Assembly: GCA_963717455.1 (NCBI GenBank)
Contig: OY970336.1
Location: forward strand, 2,666,001 to 2,730,000
DNA length: 64,000 bases
Direction of reading: 5' to 3'
DNA from: Bog-473 sp963717455
GTDB lineage: Bacteria; Actinomycetota; Acidimicrobiia; Acidimicrobiales; RAAP-2
In this document: in pieces, positions 51,117 through 59,152 of the stretch
How positions within the stretch are numbered: the first letter of the stretch is position 1
Layout of the letters: each line of letters starts with the position of its first letter
Notes under the pieces: generated by a model
Databases searched by the model: none
What the model was told of the DNA's origin: nothing
Seen by the model: only the letters and a program-made list of their open reading frames with translations
Translations under genes and position numbers: made by a program

Positions 51117-52500
51117 CGCCGGCAGCCCCGGGGCACTCGATCTCGTCGTCCCCCGACGCATCCACATCGTCGGCATCGGCGGTGCGGGCATGAGCGCCAT
51201 CGCCCTGGTGCTGCTGGCGATGGGTCACACCGTCTCCGGATCGGATCTCAAGGACTCCCCGGTGGCGGAGCGCCTGCGCTCCCACGGCATCACCGTCGCC
51301 GTGGGGCACCGGCCCGAGAACGTGGCCGGCGCCGACGCGGTGACGTACTCGCCGGCGGTGCCGCCCGAGAACCCCGAGTTGGTCCGTGCTCGCGAAGGCG
51401 GGATCCGGGTCGTCCCTCGCTCAGAGATGCTCGCCGCCATCTGCGCCACCCGCAGCTGCCTCGCTGTCGCCGGGACGCACGGGAAGACGACGACGGCCTC
51501 CATGCTGTCGCTGGTCCTGGTGGAGGCGGGGCTCCGGCCGTCCTTCGTCATCGGCGCCGACGTCAACGAGATCGGCACCAACGCGGTGTGGGACTCCGGC
51601 GAGTGGCTGGTGGTCGAGGCCGACGAGAGCTACGGGACGTTCCAGGCCATCCGCCCCGACCTGGCCGTGCTCACCAACGTCGAGTCCGACCACCTCGACT
51701 ACTACGGCACGTTCGAGGTCCTGCGCGCCGCATTCTCCTCGTTCCTGGCGAGCGCCAGCCGGGGCGCGGTCGTGAGCGCGGACGATCCGGAGGCGGCGGC
51801 CATCGGCCGGGAGCACGGGGCGATCACCGTGGGGTCCGACGCGGGATCGACGTACACCGTCGACGACATCGACCTGCAGCGCACCTCGGTGTCGTTCCGC
51901 CTGCGCGGGCCCGAAGGAGACCTGGGCACGCTGCGGATCGGCGTTCCCGGCCTGCACAATGCCCGCAACGCGGCGCTGGCCGCGGTGGCCGCCCTCCAGG
52001 CCGGCGCGCCCTTCGAGGCGGCACAGGCGGCGCTCGCCCGCTTCGCCGGCGTCACGCGGCGCTTCGAGTTCCGGGGCGAGGCGAACGGCGTCACGTTCGT
52101 GGACGACTACGCCCACCTCCCGACCGAGGTGAGCGCCGCACTGGCCACGGCGAGGACCGGGGGCTGGTCCCGCGTCGTCGCCGTGTTCCAACCACACCGC
52201 TTCTCGCGGACGGCGGCCCTGGCGGCGCAGTTCGGGACGGCGTTCGCCGACGCCGACGTGCTGGTCGTCACCGAGGTCTACAGCGCGGGCGAGCGGCCGG
52301 TGCCCGGGGTGTCGGGCCGGCTCGTGGCGGACGCCGTCCGGGCGCAGGACCCGCGACTGCCGGTGACCTACGCGCCGGCCTGGGAGGAGCTGCGCCGGGC
52401 GGTCGGCGCGGCGCTCCGGCCGGGCGACCTCTGCCTCACCCTGGGCGCCGGCGACCTGACCACGCTGCCCGACGACCTGCTCGACGCGCCGCAGTGGTGA
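51106..52500 (+). CDS. murC: UDP-N-acetylmuramate:L-alanine ligase
   Basis: A 464-residue Mur ligase that adds L-Ala to UDP-MurNAc. The dinucleotide-like loop HIVGIGGAGMSAIA is at about 19-32, the ATP loop VAGTHGKTTTASML at 121-134, the Mg ligand in VEADESYGTF, LTNVESDHLDYYGT, GLHNARNA and the C-terminal FVDDYAHLPTEV with FQPHRFSRT. All active-site motifs are intact. It overlaps murG by 11 bases and murB by four. Length is usual for the family. Confidence 0.96.
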   Translation: MPADAGSPGALDLVVPRRIHIVGIGGAGMSAIALVLLAMGHTVSGSDLKDSPVAERLRSHGITVAVGHRPENVAGADAVTYSPAVPPENPELVRAREGGIRVVPRSEMLAAICATRSCLAVAGTHGKTTTASMLSLVLVEAGLRPSFVIGADVNEIGTNAVWDSGEWLVVEADESYGTFQAIRPDLAVLTNVESDHLDYYGTFEVLRAAFSSFLASASRGAVVSADDPEAAAIGREHGAITVGSDAGSTYTVDDIDLQRTSVSFRLRGPEGDLGTLRIGVPGLHNARNAALAAVAALQAGAPFEAAQAALARFAGVTRRFEFRGEANGVTFVDDYAHLPTEVSAALATARTGGWSRVVAVFQPHRFSRTAALAAQFGTAFADADVLVVTEVYSAGERPVPGVSGRLVADAVRAQDPRLPVTYAPAWEELRRAVGAALRPGDLCLTLGAGDLTTLPDDLLDAPQW

Positions 52501-53516
52501 CGCCGGCTCCCGAACTGGGCGCGCTGGCCGCCGCACTGGGGGAGCGGGCGGCGCTCTCGAAGCCGCTCGGACCCGTGACCACCTACGGCGTCGGCGGTCC
52601 GGCCGCGCTCTACGTTGAGGTCGAGACCGCCGCCGATCTCGACGAGGTACGCGCCGCGCTGGGTCACGCGCTGTCGGGCGGGGAGGGGCAGATCCCGATC
52701 TTCGTGATCGGGCGCGGGTCGAACCTCTTGGTGTCCGATGCCGGCTTCGAGGGGATCGTGGTGCACCTCGGGAGCGGCTTCGCCGGACTGGCGCTGCCCG
52801 CTCCGGGTGCCGCCGGCGAAGTCCGTGCCGGTGCCGCGCTGGCGCTCCCGGTCCTGGCTCGGCGGGCGGCGGATGCCGGATGGTCGGGCCTGTCGTGGGC
52901 GGTGGGCGTGCCCGGGTCCGTCGGCGGAGCGGTGCGCATGAACGCAGGAGGCCACGGCTCGGACATGGCCTCGTGCCTCGTGCGCTATCGCTGGGTCGAT
53001 CTCCTCACCGACGCCGGAGGGACCGACGAGGTGGCTCGCCTGTCCTACGGCTACCGGACGTCGTCGCTGACGCCGACGCAGCTCGTGGTGGAGGCAACCA
53101 TCAGGGTCACGCCGGGATCGGTGGAAGCCGAACAGGAGGCGGTGGCCGCCATCGTGAGATGGCGGCGTGAGCATCAGCCGGGCGGTTCCAATGCCGGCTC
53201 CGTCTTCACGAACCCCGAGGATGACTCGGCGGGGCGGCTGATCGAGTCGGCCGGGCTGAAGGGCATGCGGCTGGGCACGGCCCAGGTGTCGGAGAAGCAC
53301 GCCAACTTCATCCAGGCGGACAAGGGCGGGAGCGCCGACGATGTGTACGCGCTGATGGAGCACGTGCGCCGCGTGGTCGCCGAGCGCCGCGGGGTGACAC
53401 TGCGCACCGAGGTCCGCCTCCTTGGTTTCGGCGAAGGGAAGACTGGGGCAGTGCAGTCGACCGACGACCGGCCGGTGAGTGGCGGCGGCGGCGCGCCGAC
53501 CGGAGGGCAGCAGTGA
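52497..53516 (+). CDS. murB: UDP-N-acetylenolpyruvoylglucosamine reductase
   Basis: A 339-residue flavoprotein that makes UDP-MurNAc. It opens with LGPVTTYGVGGPAALYVEV, has the FAD loop FVIGRGSNLLVSDAG, then AVGVPGSVGGAVRMNAGGHG, the Arg of YGYRTSSL and the Ser proton donor in SNAGSVFTNP, with the C-terminal KHANFIQADKGGSADDVYALMEHVR. This is the type I/II layout common in actinobacteria. The last 20 residues are Gly-rich and unconserved. Start GTG 52497 overlaps murC; its stop overlaps ftsQ. Confidence 0.95.
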   Translation: MTPAPELGALAAALGERAALSKPLGPVTTYGVGGPAALYVEVETAADLDEVRAALGHALSGGEGQIPIFVIGRGSNLLVSDAGFEGIVVHLGSGFAGLALPAPGAAGEVRAGAALALPVLARRAADAGWSGLSWAVGVPGSVGGAVRMNAGGHGSDMASCLVRYRWVDLLTDAGGTDEVARLSYGYRTSSLTPTQLVVEATIRVTPGSVEAEQEAVAAIVRWRREHQPGGSNAGSVFTNPEDDSAGRLIESAGLKGMRLGTAQVSEKHANFIQADKGGSADDVYALMEHVRRVVAERRGVTLRTEVRLLGFGEGKTGAVQSTDDRPVSGGGGAPTGGQQ

Positions 53517-54370
53517 CCGGGGTCGCCACGAAGGAGCCGCGGGTGCTCCGGCGCCCGGGTTGGACCCGGAGCCGGGGCAAGGGCGCTCGCCACGGAGTCA
53601 CCACTGGAGGCGGGGGCAGGATCGACCCTCGCATCTCGGCCCGGCGGGCCGCCGTCATGCGGGAACAGGGTCGCCGCCGTCTGCGCGTCGTGACCATCGG
53701 GCTCGTCGGGACGGGTGTCATCGTGGGCGCCTGGTTCCTCCTGCACTCGCCGCTCTTCTCGGCCCGCTCGGTGACGGTGACCGGGGCCGTGCACGAGTCC
53801 GCCGCGCAGGTCGTGGCTCAGGCCGGGCTGGCGAGCCACCCACCGCTGTTCGATGTCAACCCGGGAGCGGCGGCAGCGGCGATCGAGCGGATGCCATGGG
53901 TGCAGTCCGCCACGGTGCGCGTCTCGTGGCCCGACGGGGTGCACATCGCGGTGACAGAGGAGATCCCGCGCTTCGTGGTCAGCGAGCCCGGCGGCCACTG
54001 GGTCACCCTGAGTGCGGACGGGCGCGTGCTGAGCGTGTCGTCGGCCCGCGCCCCCGGGCTGCTGCTGCTCTCGGTGCCCCAGCTGCCGGGGGCCGCCGGG
54101 ACGACGCTCTCGGCCCGGGACGAGCCGGGCCTCCGCGTCGCGTCGACCCTGCCCGCGTCGTTCGCCGGGCAGGTGACGGCGGTCACGGTGGAGCCGGCGG
54201 GCTGGGTGCAGCTGAGCCTGACCACTCCGGTCGTGGTCGACATCGGCGCGCCCTCCGAGCTCACGGACAAGTACGAGGACGTCTCGTCGATACTGGCGGG
54301 TGCGACCCTGCACAACGGGGATGTGATCGATGTCAGCGTCCCGGACGCGCCAACGGTGACGCCGGGGTGA
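53513..54370 (+). CDS. ftsQ: Cell division protein FtsQ
   Basis: A 285-residue bitopic protein. Residues 1-57 are a basic cytoplasmic head, 58-77 the membrane segment VVTIGLVGTGVIVGAWFLL, then the POTRA domain beginning SARSVTVTGAVHESAAQVV and PPLFDVNPGAAAAAIERMPWVQSATV, then the beta domain with PRFVV and VTLSADGRVL. POTRA plus position just before ftsZ identify it. Start GTG 53513 overlaps murB. The stop is followed by a clear ftsZ promoter. Confidence 0.92.
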   Translation: MTGVATKEPRVLRRPGWTRSRGKGARHGVTTGGGGRIDPRISARRAAVMREQGRRRLRVVTIGLVGTGVIVGAWFLLHSPLFSARSVTVTGAVHESAAQVVAQAGLASHPPLFDVNPGAAAAAIERMPWVQSATVRVSWPDGVHIAVTEEIPRFVVSEPGGHWVTLSADGRVLSVSSARAPGLLLLSVPQLPGAAGTTLSARDEPGLRVASTLPASFAGQVTAVTVEPAGWVQLSLTTPVVVDIGAPSELTDKYEDVSSILAGATLHNGDVIDVSVPDAPTVTPG

Positions 54371-54380
54371 CGCAGGATGC

Positions 54381-54409
54381 TTGACCAGCCTGAACACCCC
54401 TCCTATGGT
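54381..54409 (+). promoter_or_regulatory. ftsZ promoter
   Basis: TTGACC (54381-54386) and TATGGT (54404-54409) have a spacer of exactly 17 bases. Transcription should start near 54416, leaving a leader of about 135 bases before ftsZ. It lies just after the ftsQ stop, so ftsZ has its own promoter besides readthrough. Confidence 0.65.
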
Positions 54410-54437
54410 GGGGCCACGTTGCCGTACTGTGAACATC

Positions 54438-54454
54438 AACCTTCCCCAAAGGTT
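54438..54454 (+). other. Small hairpin in the ftsZ leader
   Basis: AACCTT-CCCCA-AAGGTT is a perfect 6-bp inverted repeat with a 5-base loop in the untranslated leader of ftsZ. It could be a protein site or RNA hairpin; nothing more is known. Confidence 0.4.
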
Positions 54455-54549
54455 CAGGGATGGCTGCCCGGGCTCAGGTCCCTGGTGACGGCGGGCGGGG
54501 CGTATCATCGAGCAACCGGTCGGCGATCGACCCGAAGACGAGGGAGTTC

Positions 54550-55659
54550 ATGACGACCGTGCCTTCCCAGGGCAACTACCTGGCAGTGATCAAGGTGGTC
54601 GGGGTCGGAGGCGGGGGTGTCAACGCCGTCAACCGGATGATCGACTCGGGCCTCCGCAACGTCGAGTTCATCGCGGCCAACACCGATGCCCAGGCTCTCC
54701 TGATGAGCGACGCCGACCTCAAGCTCGACATCGGGCGCCAGCTGACCAGGGGCCTCGGTGCCGGGAGCGACCCCGAGGTGGGGCGACTGGCGGCCGAGGA
54801 GCACCGCCCCGAGATCGAGGAGGCGCTCCAAGGCGCCGACATGGTCTTCATCACCGCCGGCAAGGGCGGTGGCACCGGGACCGGCGCCGCTCCCGTCGTG
54901 GCGGAGATCGCCAAGGGGCTCGGCGCGCTGACGATCGGCGTCGTGACCCGCCCGTTCACCTTCGAGGGCCGGCGGCGTGCCATGCAGGCCGAGAAGGGGA
55001 TCCAGATCCTGAAGGAGAAGGTCGACACGCTGATCGTCATCCCCAACGACCGCCTCCTCACCGTGTCCAACGACAAGACGAGCATGGTCAACGCGTTCAA
55101 GATGGCCGACGAGGTCCTCCTGCAGGGCGTGCGTGGCATCACCGACCTCATCACGGTGCCCGGGCTCATCAACACCGACTTCGCGGACGTGAAGATGGTC
55201 ATGACGAACGCCGGCACTGCCATCATGGGCATCGGCTCGTCCATCGGCGAGGGCCGGGCGGCGAACGCGGCCCGTGCGGCCATCACGTCGCCACTGCTCG
55301 AGGCATCGATCGAGGGTGCCCGCGGCCTGGTCCTCAACATCGCCGGCGGCTCTGACCTCGGGCTCTTCGAGGTCAACGAGGCGGCGGAGATCATCCACGC
55401 GGTCGCGCACCCGGATGCCAACATCATCTTCGGCGCCGTGATCGACGACAACATGGGCGACGAGGTCCGGGTGACGGTGATCGCGGCGGGGTTCGAGCGG
55501 TGGGAGGACAGCCCGCCCGGGACATCCAAGTCCGCGGACCTGGCGTCCTCGATCTTCTCCACGCCCGAGCCCGTCGACATCTTCGCCGACGCCACAGGTT
55601 CCGAGGACGAGCTCGACCTGGGTGACGACGATTTCGACGTCCCCTCCTTCCTCCGCTAG
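54550..55659 (+). CDS. ftsZ: Cell division protein FtsZ
   Basis: A 369-residue tubulin-like GTPase. GVGGGGVNAVNRMI is the first loop, NTDAQAL follows, and the tubulin signature is GKGGGTGTGAAPVVAE. The synergy loop contains NTDFADVKMVM. The short C-terminal peptide ends DDFDVPSFLR, the binding site of SepF and FtsW in actinobacteria. The linker is only about 40 residues. The ATG at 54550 is preceded by AGGGAG (54541-54546); the frame opens at 54460. It overlaps the YggS gene by 38 bases. ftsA is absent, as usual for the phylum. Confidence 0.97.
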   Translation: MTTVPSQGNYLAVIKVVGVGGGGVNAVNRMIDSGLRNVEFIAANTDAQALLMSDADLKLDIGRQLTRGLGAGSDPEVGRLAAEEHRPEIEEALQGADMVFITAGKGGGTGTGAAPVVAEIAKGLGALTIGVVTRPFTFEGRRRAMQAEKGIQILKEKVDTLIVIPNDRLLTVSNDKTSMVNAFKMADEVLLQGVRGITDLITVPGLINTDFADVKMVMTNAGTAIMGIGSSIGEGRAANAARAAITSPLLEASIEGARGLVLNIAGGSDLGLFEVNEAAEIIHAVAHPDANIIFGAVIDDNMGDEVRVTVIAAGFERWEDSPPGTSKSADLASSIFSTPEPVDIFADATGSEDELDLGDDDFDVPSFLR

Positions 55660-56320
55660 CGACGAGGTCGCACGGAGGCTGACGGCCGTCCGGACGCGCA
55701 TCGAGCGCGCCGGGGGCGATCCCGGCCGGGTGCGCGTCGTCGGGGTCACGAAGGGCTTCGGGCCCGACACGGTGCGTGCCGCGTACGACGCAGGGTTGCG
55801 CGACCTGGGTGAGAACTACGCCGCCGAGCTCGTGGCGAAGGCCGCCGGGACGGCGGTGGGTCAGGCGGAAGATCCGGTCGTGTGGCACTTCCTCGGCACC
55901 GTGCAGCGCAACAAGGTGCCGCTGCTGGCGCCGATCGTCGGCCTGTGGCAGAGCGTCGCCCGGGTTGCCGAGGGCGAGCGGATCGCCCGCCTGGCAGCCG
56001 GGGCCGGGGTCCTGGTGCAGGTCGAGACGACCGGGCTGCCGGGCCGCAACGGCTGTGCACCGTCGGAGGTGGCCGAACTGGTGGCTCGGCTGGCCGATCT
56101 GGGGCTCGACGTGAGAGGCCTCATGACGGTGGCGGCGCCGGGTCCTCTCGCCGCGAAGGCGGCCTTCGAGTCGGTGGGGCGGCTGGCCGACCAACTTGGC
56201 CTAGAGGAGCGGTCCATGGGCATGAGCGACGACCTCGAGGCGGCGGTCGCGGCGGGCACGACCATGGTGCGTGTGGGCCGTGCCCTCTTCGGGGAGCGCC
56301 CGGCGCCCGGCGCAGCCTGA
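55622..56320 (+). CDS. PLP homeostasis protein (YggS/PROSC family)
   Basis: A 232-residue PLP-binding barrel protein without known catalysis, involved in vitamin B6 balance. The PLP Lys is in VVGVTKGFGPDTV at about residue 44, then GLRDLGENYAAEL, WHFLGTVQRNK, the GLMTVAAPG segment and SMGMSDDLEAAVAAGTTMVRVGRALFG. The GTG at 55622 lies inside ftsZ, giving a 38-base overlap. The pgeF gene normally between ftsZ and yggS in actinobacteria is absent. It is followed by a 144-base gap before sepF. Confidence 0.93.
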   Translation: MTTISTSPPSSASDEVARRLTAVRTRIERAGGDPGRVRVVGVTKGFGPDTVRAAYDAGLRDLGENYAAELVAKAAGTAVGQAEDPVVWHFLGTVQRNKVPLLAPIVGLWQSVARVAEGERIARLAAGAGVLVQVETTGLPGRNGCAPSEVAELVARLADLGLDVRGLMTVAAPGPLAAKAAFESVGRLADQLGLEERSMGMSDDLEAAVAAGTTMVRVGRALFGERPAPGAA

Positions 56321-56464
56321 GGTGGAGCATGAGGTGGAACCTCGGGTGGAGGCCGACGTCAGGCTCACGGGGAGCCTGATACCAGCGGTTCCGCCGAGAG
56401 CCCTGCGTACGGACCTGCCAGGGCTGCCGAGCAGGCACTACGCTGTGTCTCGACAGGAGAAGGT

Positions 56465-57052
56465 ATGTCACCCTCGTTCATGAAGAAGACCATGGTGTAT
56501 CTCGGCCTGCTCGACGACGAGTACGACGAGTACGACGACCTGGAGGACCGGGCACCACGTGGGTTCTCGGCCGCGACGAGAGTCGAGCCACGAGCCCAGG
56601 AGTACGAGCAGCCCGAGGAATACAGCGGTGGCATGAGCAGGGTGCGCACGATCCCTCGTGAGTCGGCCGTTCCCAGCCAGCCCAGGCCGGCTCCGAGCAA
56701 CGTCGCCCCGCGCCCGCAGGCGGTGCGTGCCATGCCCGTCGACCCCTCCATCAGCCCGGCCTCCGCTGTGTCCTCCTCGGGCCGGGTCCACGTGGTGGCG
56801 CCTTCGAGGTTCGGCGACGCCAAGGAGATCGCGGACCGCCTGAAGGACAACCGCCCGGTGATCGTGAACCTCCAGATGGCCGACCGCGACCTGCAGCGGC
56901 GGATGATCGACTTCTGCAGCGGGGTCACGTACGCCCTCAGCGGAGAGATGGAGAAGGTGGCCGACCAGGTGTTCCTGCTGGCCCCGACGAACGTGAAGGT
57001 CTCCGACGAGGAGCGGCAGCGCCTCGTGGAGCGCGGCTTCGGCCGCGACTAG
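56465..57052 (+). CDS. sepF: Cell division protein SepF
   Basis: A 195-residue protein. The first 14 residues, SPSFMKKTMVYLGLL, are the amphipathic membrane-binding helix; residues 16-100 are a disordered acidic and Pro-rich linker with EYDEYDDLED; the SepF core from about 107 reads VHVVAPSRFGDAKEIADRLKDNRPVIVNL, RRMIDFCSGVTYALSGEMEKVADQVFLLAP. It anchors FtsZ to the membrane in phyla that lack FtsA. GGAGAAGG precedes the ATG at 56465. It lies with yggT and divIVA as usual. Confidence 0.95.
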   Translation: MSPSFMKKTMVYLGLLDDEYDEYDDLEDRAPRGFSAATRVEPRAQEYEQPEEYSGGMSRVRTIPRESAVPSQPRPAPSNVAPRPQAVRAMPVDPSISPASAVSSSGRVHVVAPSRFGDAKEIADRLKDNRPVIVNLQMADRDLQRRMIDFCSGVTYALSGEMEKVADQVFLLAPTNVKVSDEERQRLVERGFGRD

Positions 57053-57073
57053 ACCCACTACCCTTCCTGATCG

Positions 57074-57331
57074 GTGAGCATCTTTCGCCTTCTCGCGTGG
57101 CTAATCGAGGCCTACATCTGGCTGGTCATGTTCCCCTACGCGATCCTGAGCTGGTTCCGGATCCAGCCAGGAACAACGCTGGCCCGGATTCAGTACTTCC
57201 TCTATCGAGCGACTGAGCCGGTCCTTCGCCCGGTGCGGCGGATCATCCGCCCGATGGGGGGGCTCGACTTCTCCTTCTTGGTGGTGATCCTGGTCGCACA
57301 ATTCGTTTTGATTCCGGTGCTCCTCGCCTGA
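57074..57331 (+). CDS. YggT family membrane protein
   Basis: An 85-residue protein with two membrane segments (LLAWLIEAYIWLVMFPYAILSWF and FSFLVVILVAQFVLIPVLL) and the YggT motif between them, YRATEPVLRPVRRIIRPMGGLDFS. It follows sepF by 21 bases at GTG 57074. Its role is poorly known; it is linked to osmotic or division functions by neighbourhood. Confidence 0.92.
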   Translation: MSIFRLLAWLIEAYIWLVMFPYAILSWFRIQPGTTLARIQYFLYRATEPVLRPVRRIIRPMGGLDFSFLVVILVAQFVLIPVLLA

Positions 57332-57363
57332 TTGCTGGTACTGGAACCGCAGGAAGGGATGAT

Positions 57364-57369
57364 TAGAAT
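57364..57369 (+). promoter_or_regulatory. -10 element of divIVA, near-leaderless start
   Basis: TAGAAT lies eight bases upstream of the divIVA ATG at 57378 in a short AT-richer stretch. Transcription would begin within two bases of the start codon. A good -35 hexamer is not visible, and no ribosome binding site fits between. Confidence 0.4.
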
Positions 57370-57377
57370 CGACCTCC

Positions 57378-58133
57378 ATGGATAATTCGCAAGCCTCCGC
57401 ATCGATTCTCGACACGCTGCGCACGGTCGAGTTCCGCCTCGGCCTGAAGGGGTACAACGTCGACGAGGTCGATGAGTACCTGGACAAGGCGGCCCAGGAG
57501 GCGGAAGGGCTCCAGGAGCACGTCCGGCAGCTGAACGAGCGACTGCGCCAGGCGAGCGAGCGGATCGCCCAGCTCGAGCGCGACAAGCGGGCCGCCCCCG
57601 TGGCGGCGGAGGGCGCAGAGGGCACTGCGGCGGCCTCGGCAGAGGCGGCGGCGCTGTCCGACGAGACCCTGCAGCGCACGCTGCTGCTGGCGCAGAAGTT
57701 CGTCGACCAGACCAAGCGCGAGAGCGAGGCCGAGGCGGCCGCGGTCGTCGCGCAGGCCGAGGAGACGGCGCGGGCGGCCATCGTCGCGGCGGAAGCCACG
57801 GCGGCGCAGCTGCAGGCGGAGACGCACCAGAAGCTGCGCGAAGAGGTGACGCGGCTGGAGGCCACCCGTACAGAGCTGGCGACCGACGTGGAGAGCATGG
57901 CTCGACACCTCGAGTCGGAGCGCAACCGGCTGCGCGGCGCGCTCTCCGAGATCCTCAAGTGGGTGGACGAGAACGTGCAGCCGGCCAATTCGCTCATGGG
58001 CGTGAAGCCCAAGTCGGCTCCGGCGCCGGGGCCTGAGGGCGATGCGCGGCCCGATGCCGATGACGGAGCGCCGACGTTGAACCTCCAGAGCGCCTCGGAC
58101 GCGGCCGTTTCGGGGGCACCCCGCCCCGTCTGA
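57378..58133 (+). CDS. divIVA: DivIVA-domain protein (Wag31 type)
   Basis: A 251-residue coiled-coil protein. The N-terminal DivIVA lipid-binding domain is residues 8-45, ILDTLRTVEFRLGLKGYNVDEVDEYLDK. Two coiled-coil stretches follow, about 46-75 and 100-190, both Ala/Glu/Arg-rich, split by an Ala/Glu linker. The C-terminal 40 residues are disordered. DivIVA organises polar growth in actinobacteria. The start ATG 57378 has no clear ribosome binding site, consistent with a leaderless mRNA from the TAGAAT at 57364. Confidence 0.92.
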   Translation: MDNSQASASILDTLRTVEFRLGLKGYNVDEVDEYLDKAAQEAEGLQEHVRQLNERLRQASERIAQLERDKRAAPVAAEGAEGTAAASAEAAALSDETLQRTLLLAQKFVDQTKRESEAEAAAVVAQAEETARAAIVAAEATAAQLQAETHQKLREEVTRLEATRTELATDVESMARHLESERNRLRGALSEILKWVDENVQPANSLMGVKPKSAPAPGPEGDARPDADDGAPTLNLQSASDAAVSGAPRPV

Positions 58134-58161
58134 CATCCCTGCTCGGCGGGTGGTGGCGGTG

Positions 58162-58191
58162 TTGCCCCCGCCTCGGCCGTCCGGGTATCGT
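58162..58191 (+). promoter_or_regulatory. Probable promoter of the DksA-like gene
   Basis: TTGCCC (58162-58167) and TATCGT (58186-58191) have an 18-base spacer, about 70 bases before the ATG at 58260. A small CCACC-TCC-GGTGG hairpin lies further down in the leader. Confidence 0.4.
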
Positions 58192-58259
58192 CACCCCCTC
58201 CCTGGACGAGGTCGTCGTCGGGGAAACCGGCCACCTCCGGTGGTCCGAAGGAGGGAACG

Positions 58260-59141
58260 ATGACCCCAGCGAGCAAGGGCGCCCAGGTCAAGAGGGTGTC
58301 TGCATCGCGGTCGGCCTCCACCGCCTCGTCAAGGGCCGGGAACAAAAGCTCCGCCGCCAAGGTTGCTGCAACAGCTACGAAGCGTCCCGCTCTCACGAAA
58401 AAGAAGGCAGTGCCCGTTGTGAAAAAGGCAGCCACGGCGACCAAGAAGGTCGCATCCCCCGTCAAGAAGCCGGCGTCGTCCGGCTCCAAGAAGGCGGTCG
58501 CGGCGACCGCGAAGAAGGCCTCACCGGCGAAGAAGTCCACCGCGGCGCCTCGGAAGCCCGCCCCGGCGGCGAAGAAGGCCGCGCCGGCGAAGAAGGGACC
58601 GGCCAGGGCGACTGCCGCGGCGAAGAAGACACCCGGAAAGGTGGCCGAAAAGGCGCCGGCCAAGAAGGCGGCGTCCACGTCGGCGGCCGCGGCAGCGCCG
58701 GCGCGCACGACCTTCACTCCGAAGCCGAAGCCCCCGGCGCCCGTTCGGCCGAAGACCGGCCCCTACGCCAAGGACGTCAAGTTCCTGGAGGAGGTACGCG
58801 AGCTCCTGGTGGCCGACCGTGCCATCTACCAGGAGCAGGCGACCTCGCTCCGTGCCGAGGCGGACTCCCTCGCCCTCGAGCGCGAGCCGGGCGACGTGCA
58901 GTTCGACGAGGAGTCGGGAGAGGGCGGCACGGTGACAGTCGACCGCGAGCGGAACCTCGCTCTCTCGGGTCAGGCGACACTGGCGGTCGAGGAGATCGAC
59001 GACGCCCTGAGCCGGGTCAACGACAAGACCTACGGGTACTGCGAGCGGTGCTTCCAACCGATCCCCAAGCCGCGCCTGCGGGCGCTGCCCTACGCCCGTC
59101 TCTGCGTGGCTTGCAAGAGCGGGGGACTGTCGCGGCGCTGA
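58260..59141 (+). CDS. TraR/DksA-type zinc-finger protein with long Lys/Ala-rich histone-like tail
   Basis: A 293-residue protein of two parts. Residues 1 to about 165 are almost only Lys, Ala, Pro, Ser and Thr, with many KKA and AKK repeats, similar to histone H1 or mycobacterial HupB tails. Residues 168-293 are a DksA/TraR domain: a coiled-coil pair with DVKFLEEVRELLVADRAIY, then the C4 zinc finger CERC (about 262-265) and CVAC (283-286), spaced as C-x2-C-x17-C-x2-C, with IPKPRLRALPYARLC between. The acidic coil tip of DksA cannot be judged. The ATG at 58260 has GAAGGAGGG five bases upstream. It probably binds RNA polymerase and DNA or RNA. Confidence 0.88.
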   Translation: MTPASKGAQVKRVSASRSASTASSRAGNKSSAAKVAATATKRPALTKKKAVPVVKKAATATKKVASPVKKPASSGSKKAVAATAKKASPAKKSTAAPRKPAPAAKKAAPAKKGPARATAAAKKTPGKVAEKAPAKKAASTSAAAAAPARTTFTPKPKPPAPVRPKTGPYAKDVKFLEEVRELLVADRAIYQEQATSLRAEADSLALEREPGDVQFDEESGEGGTVTVDRERNLALSGQATLAVEEIDDALSRVNDKTYGYCERCFQPIPKPRLRALPYARLCVACKSGGLSRR

Positions 59142-59152
59142 CCCGACCGCGG

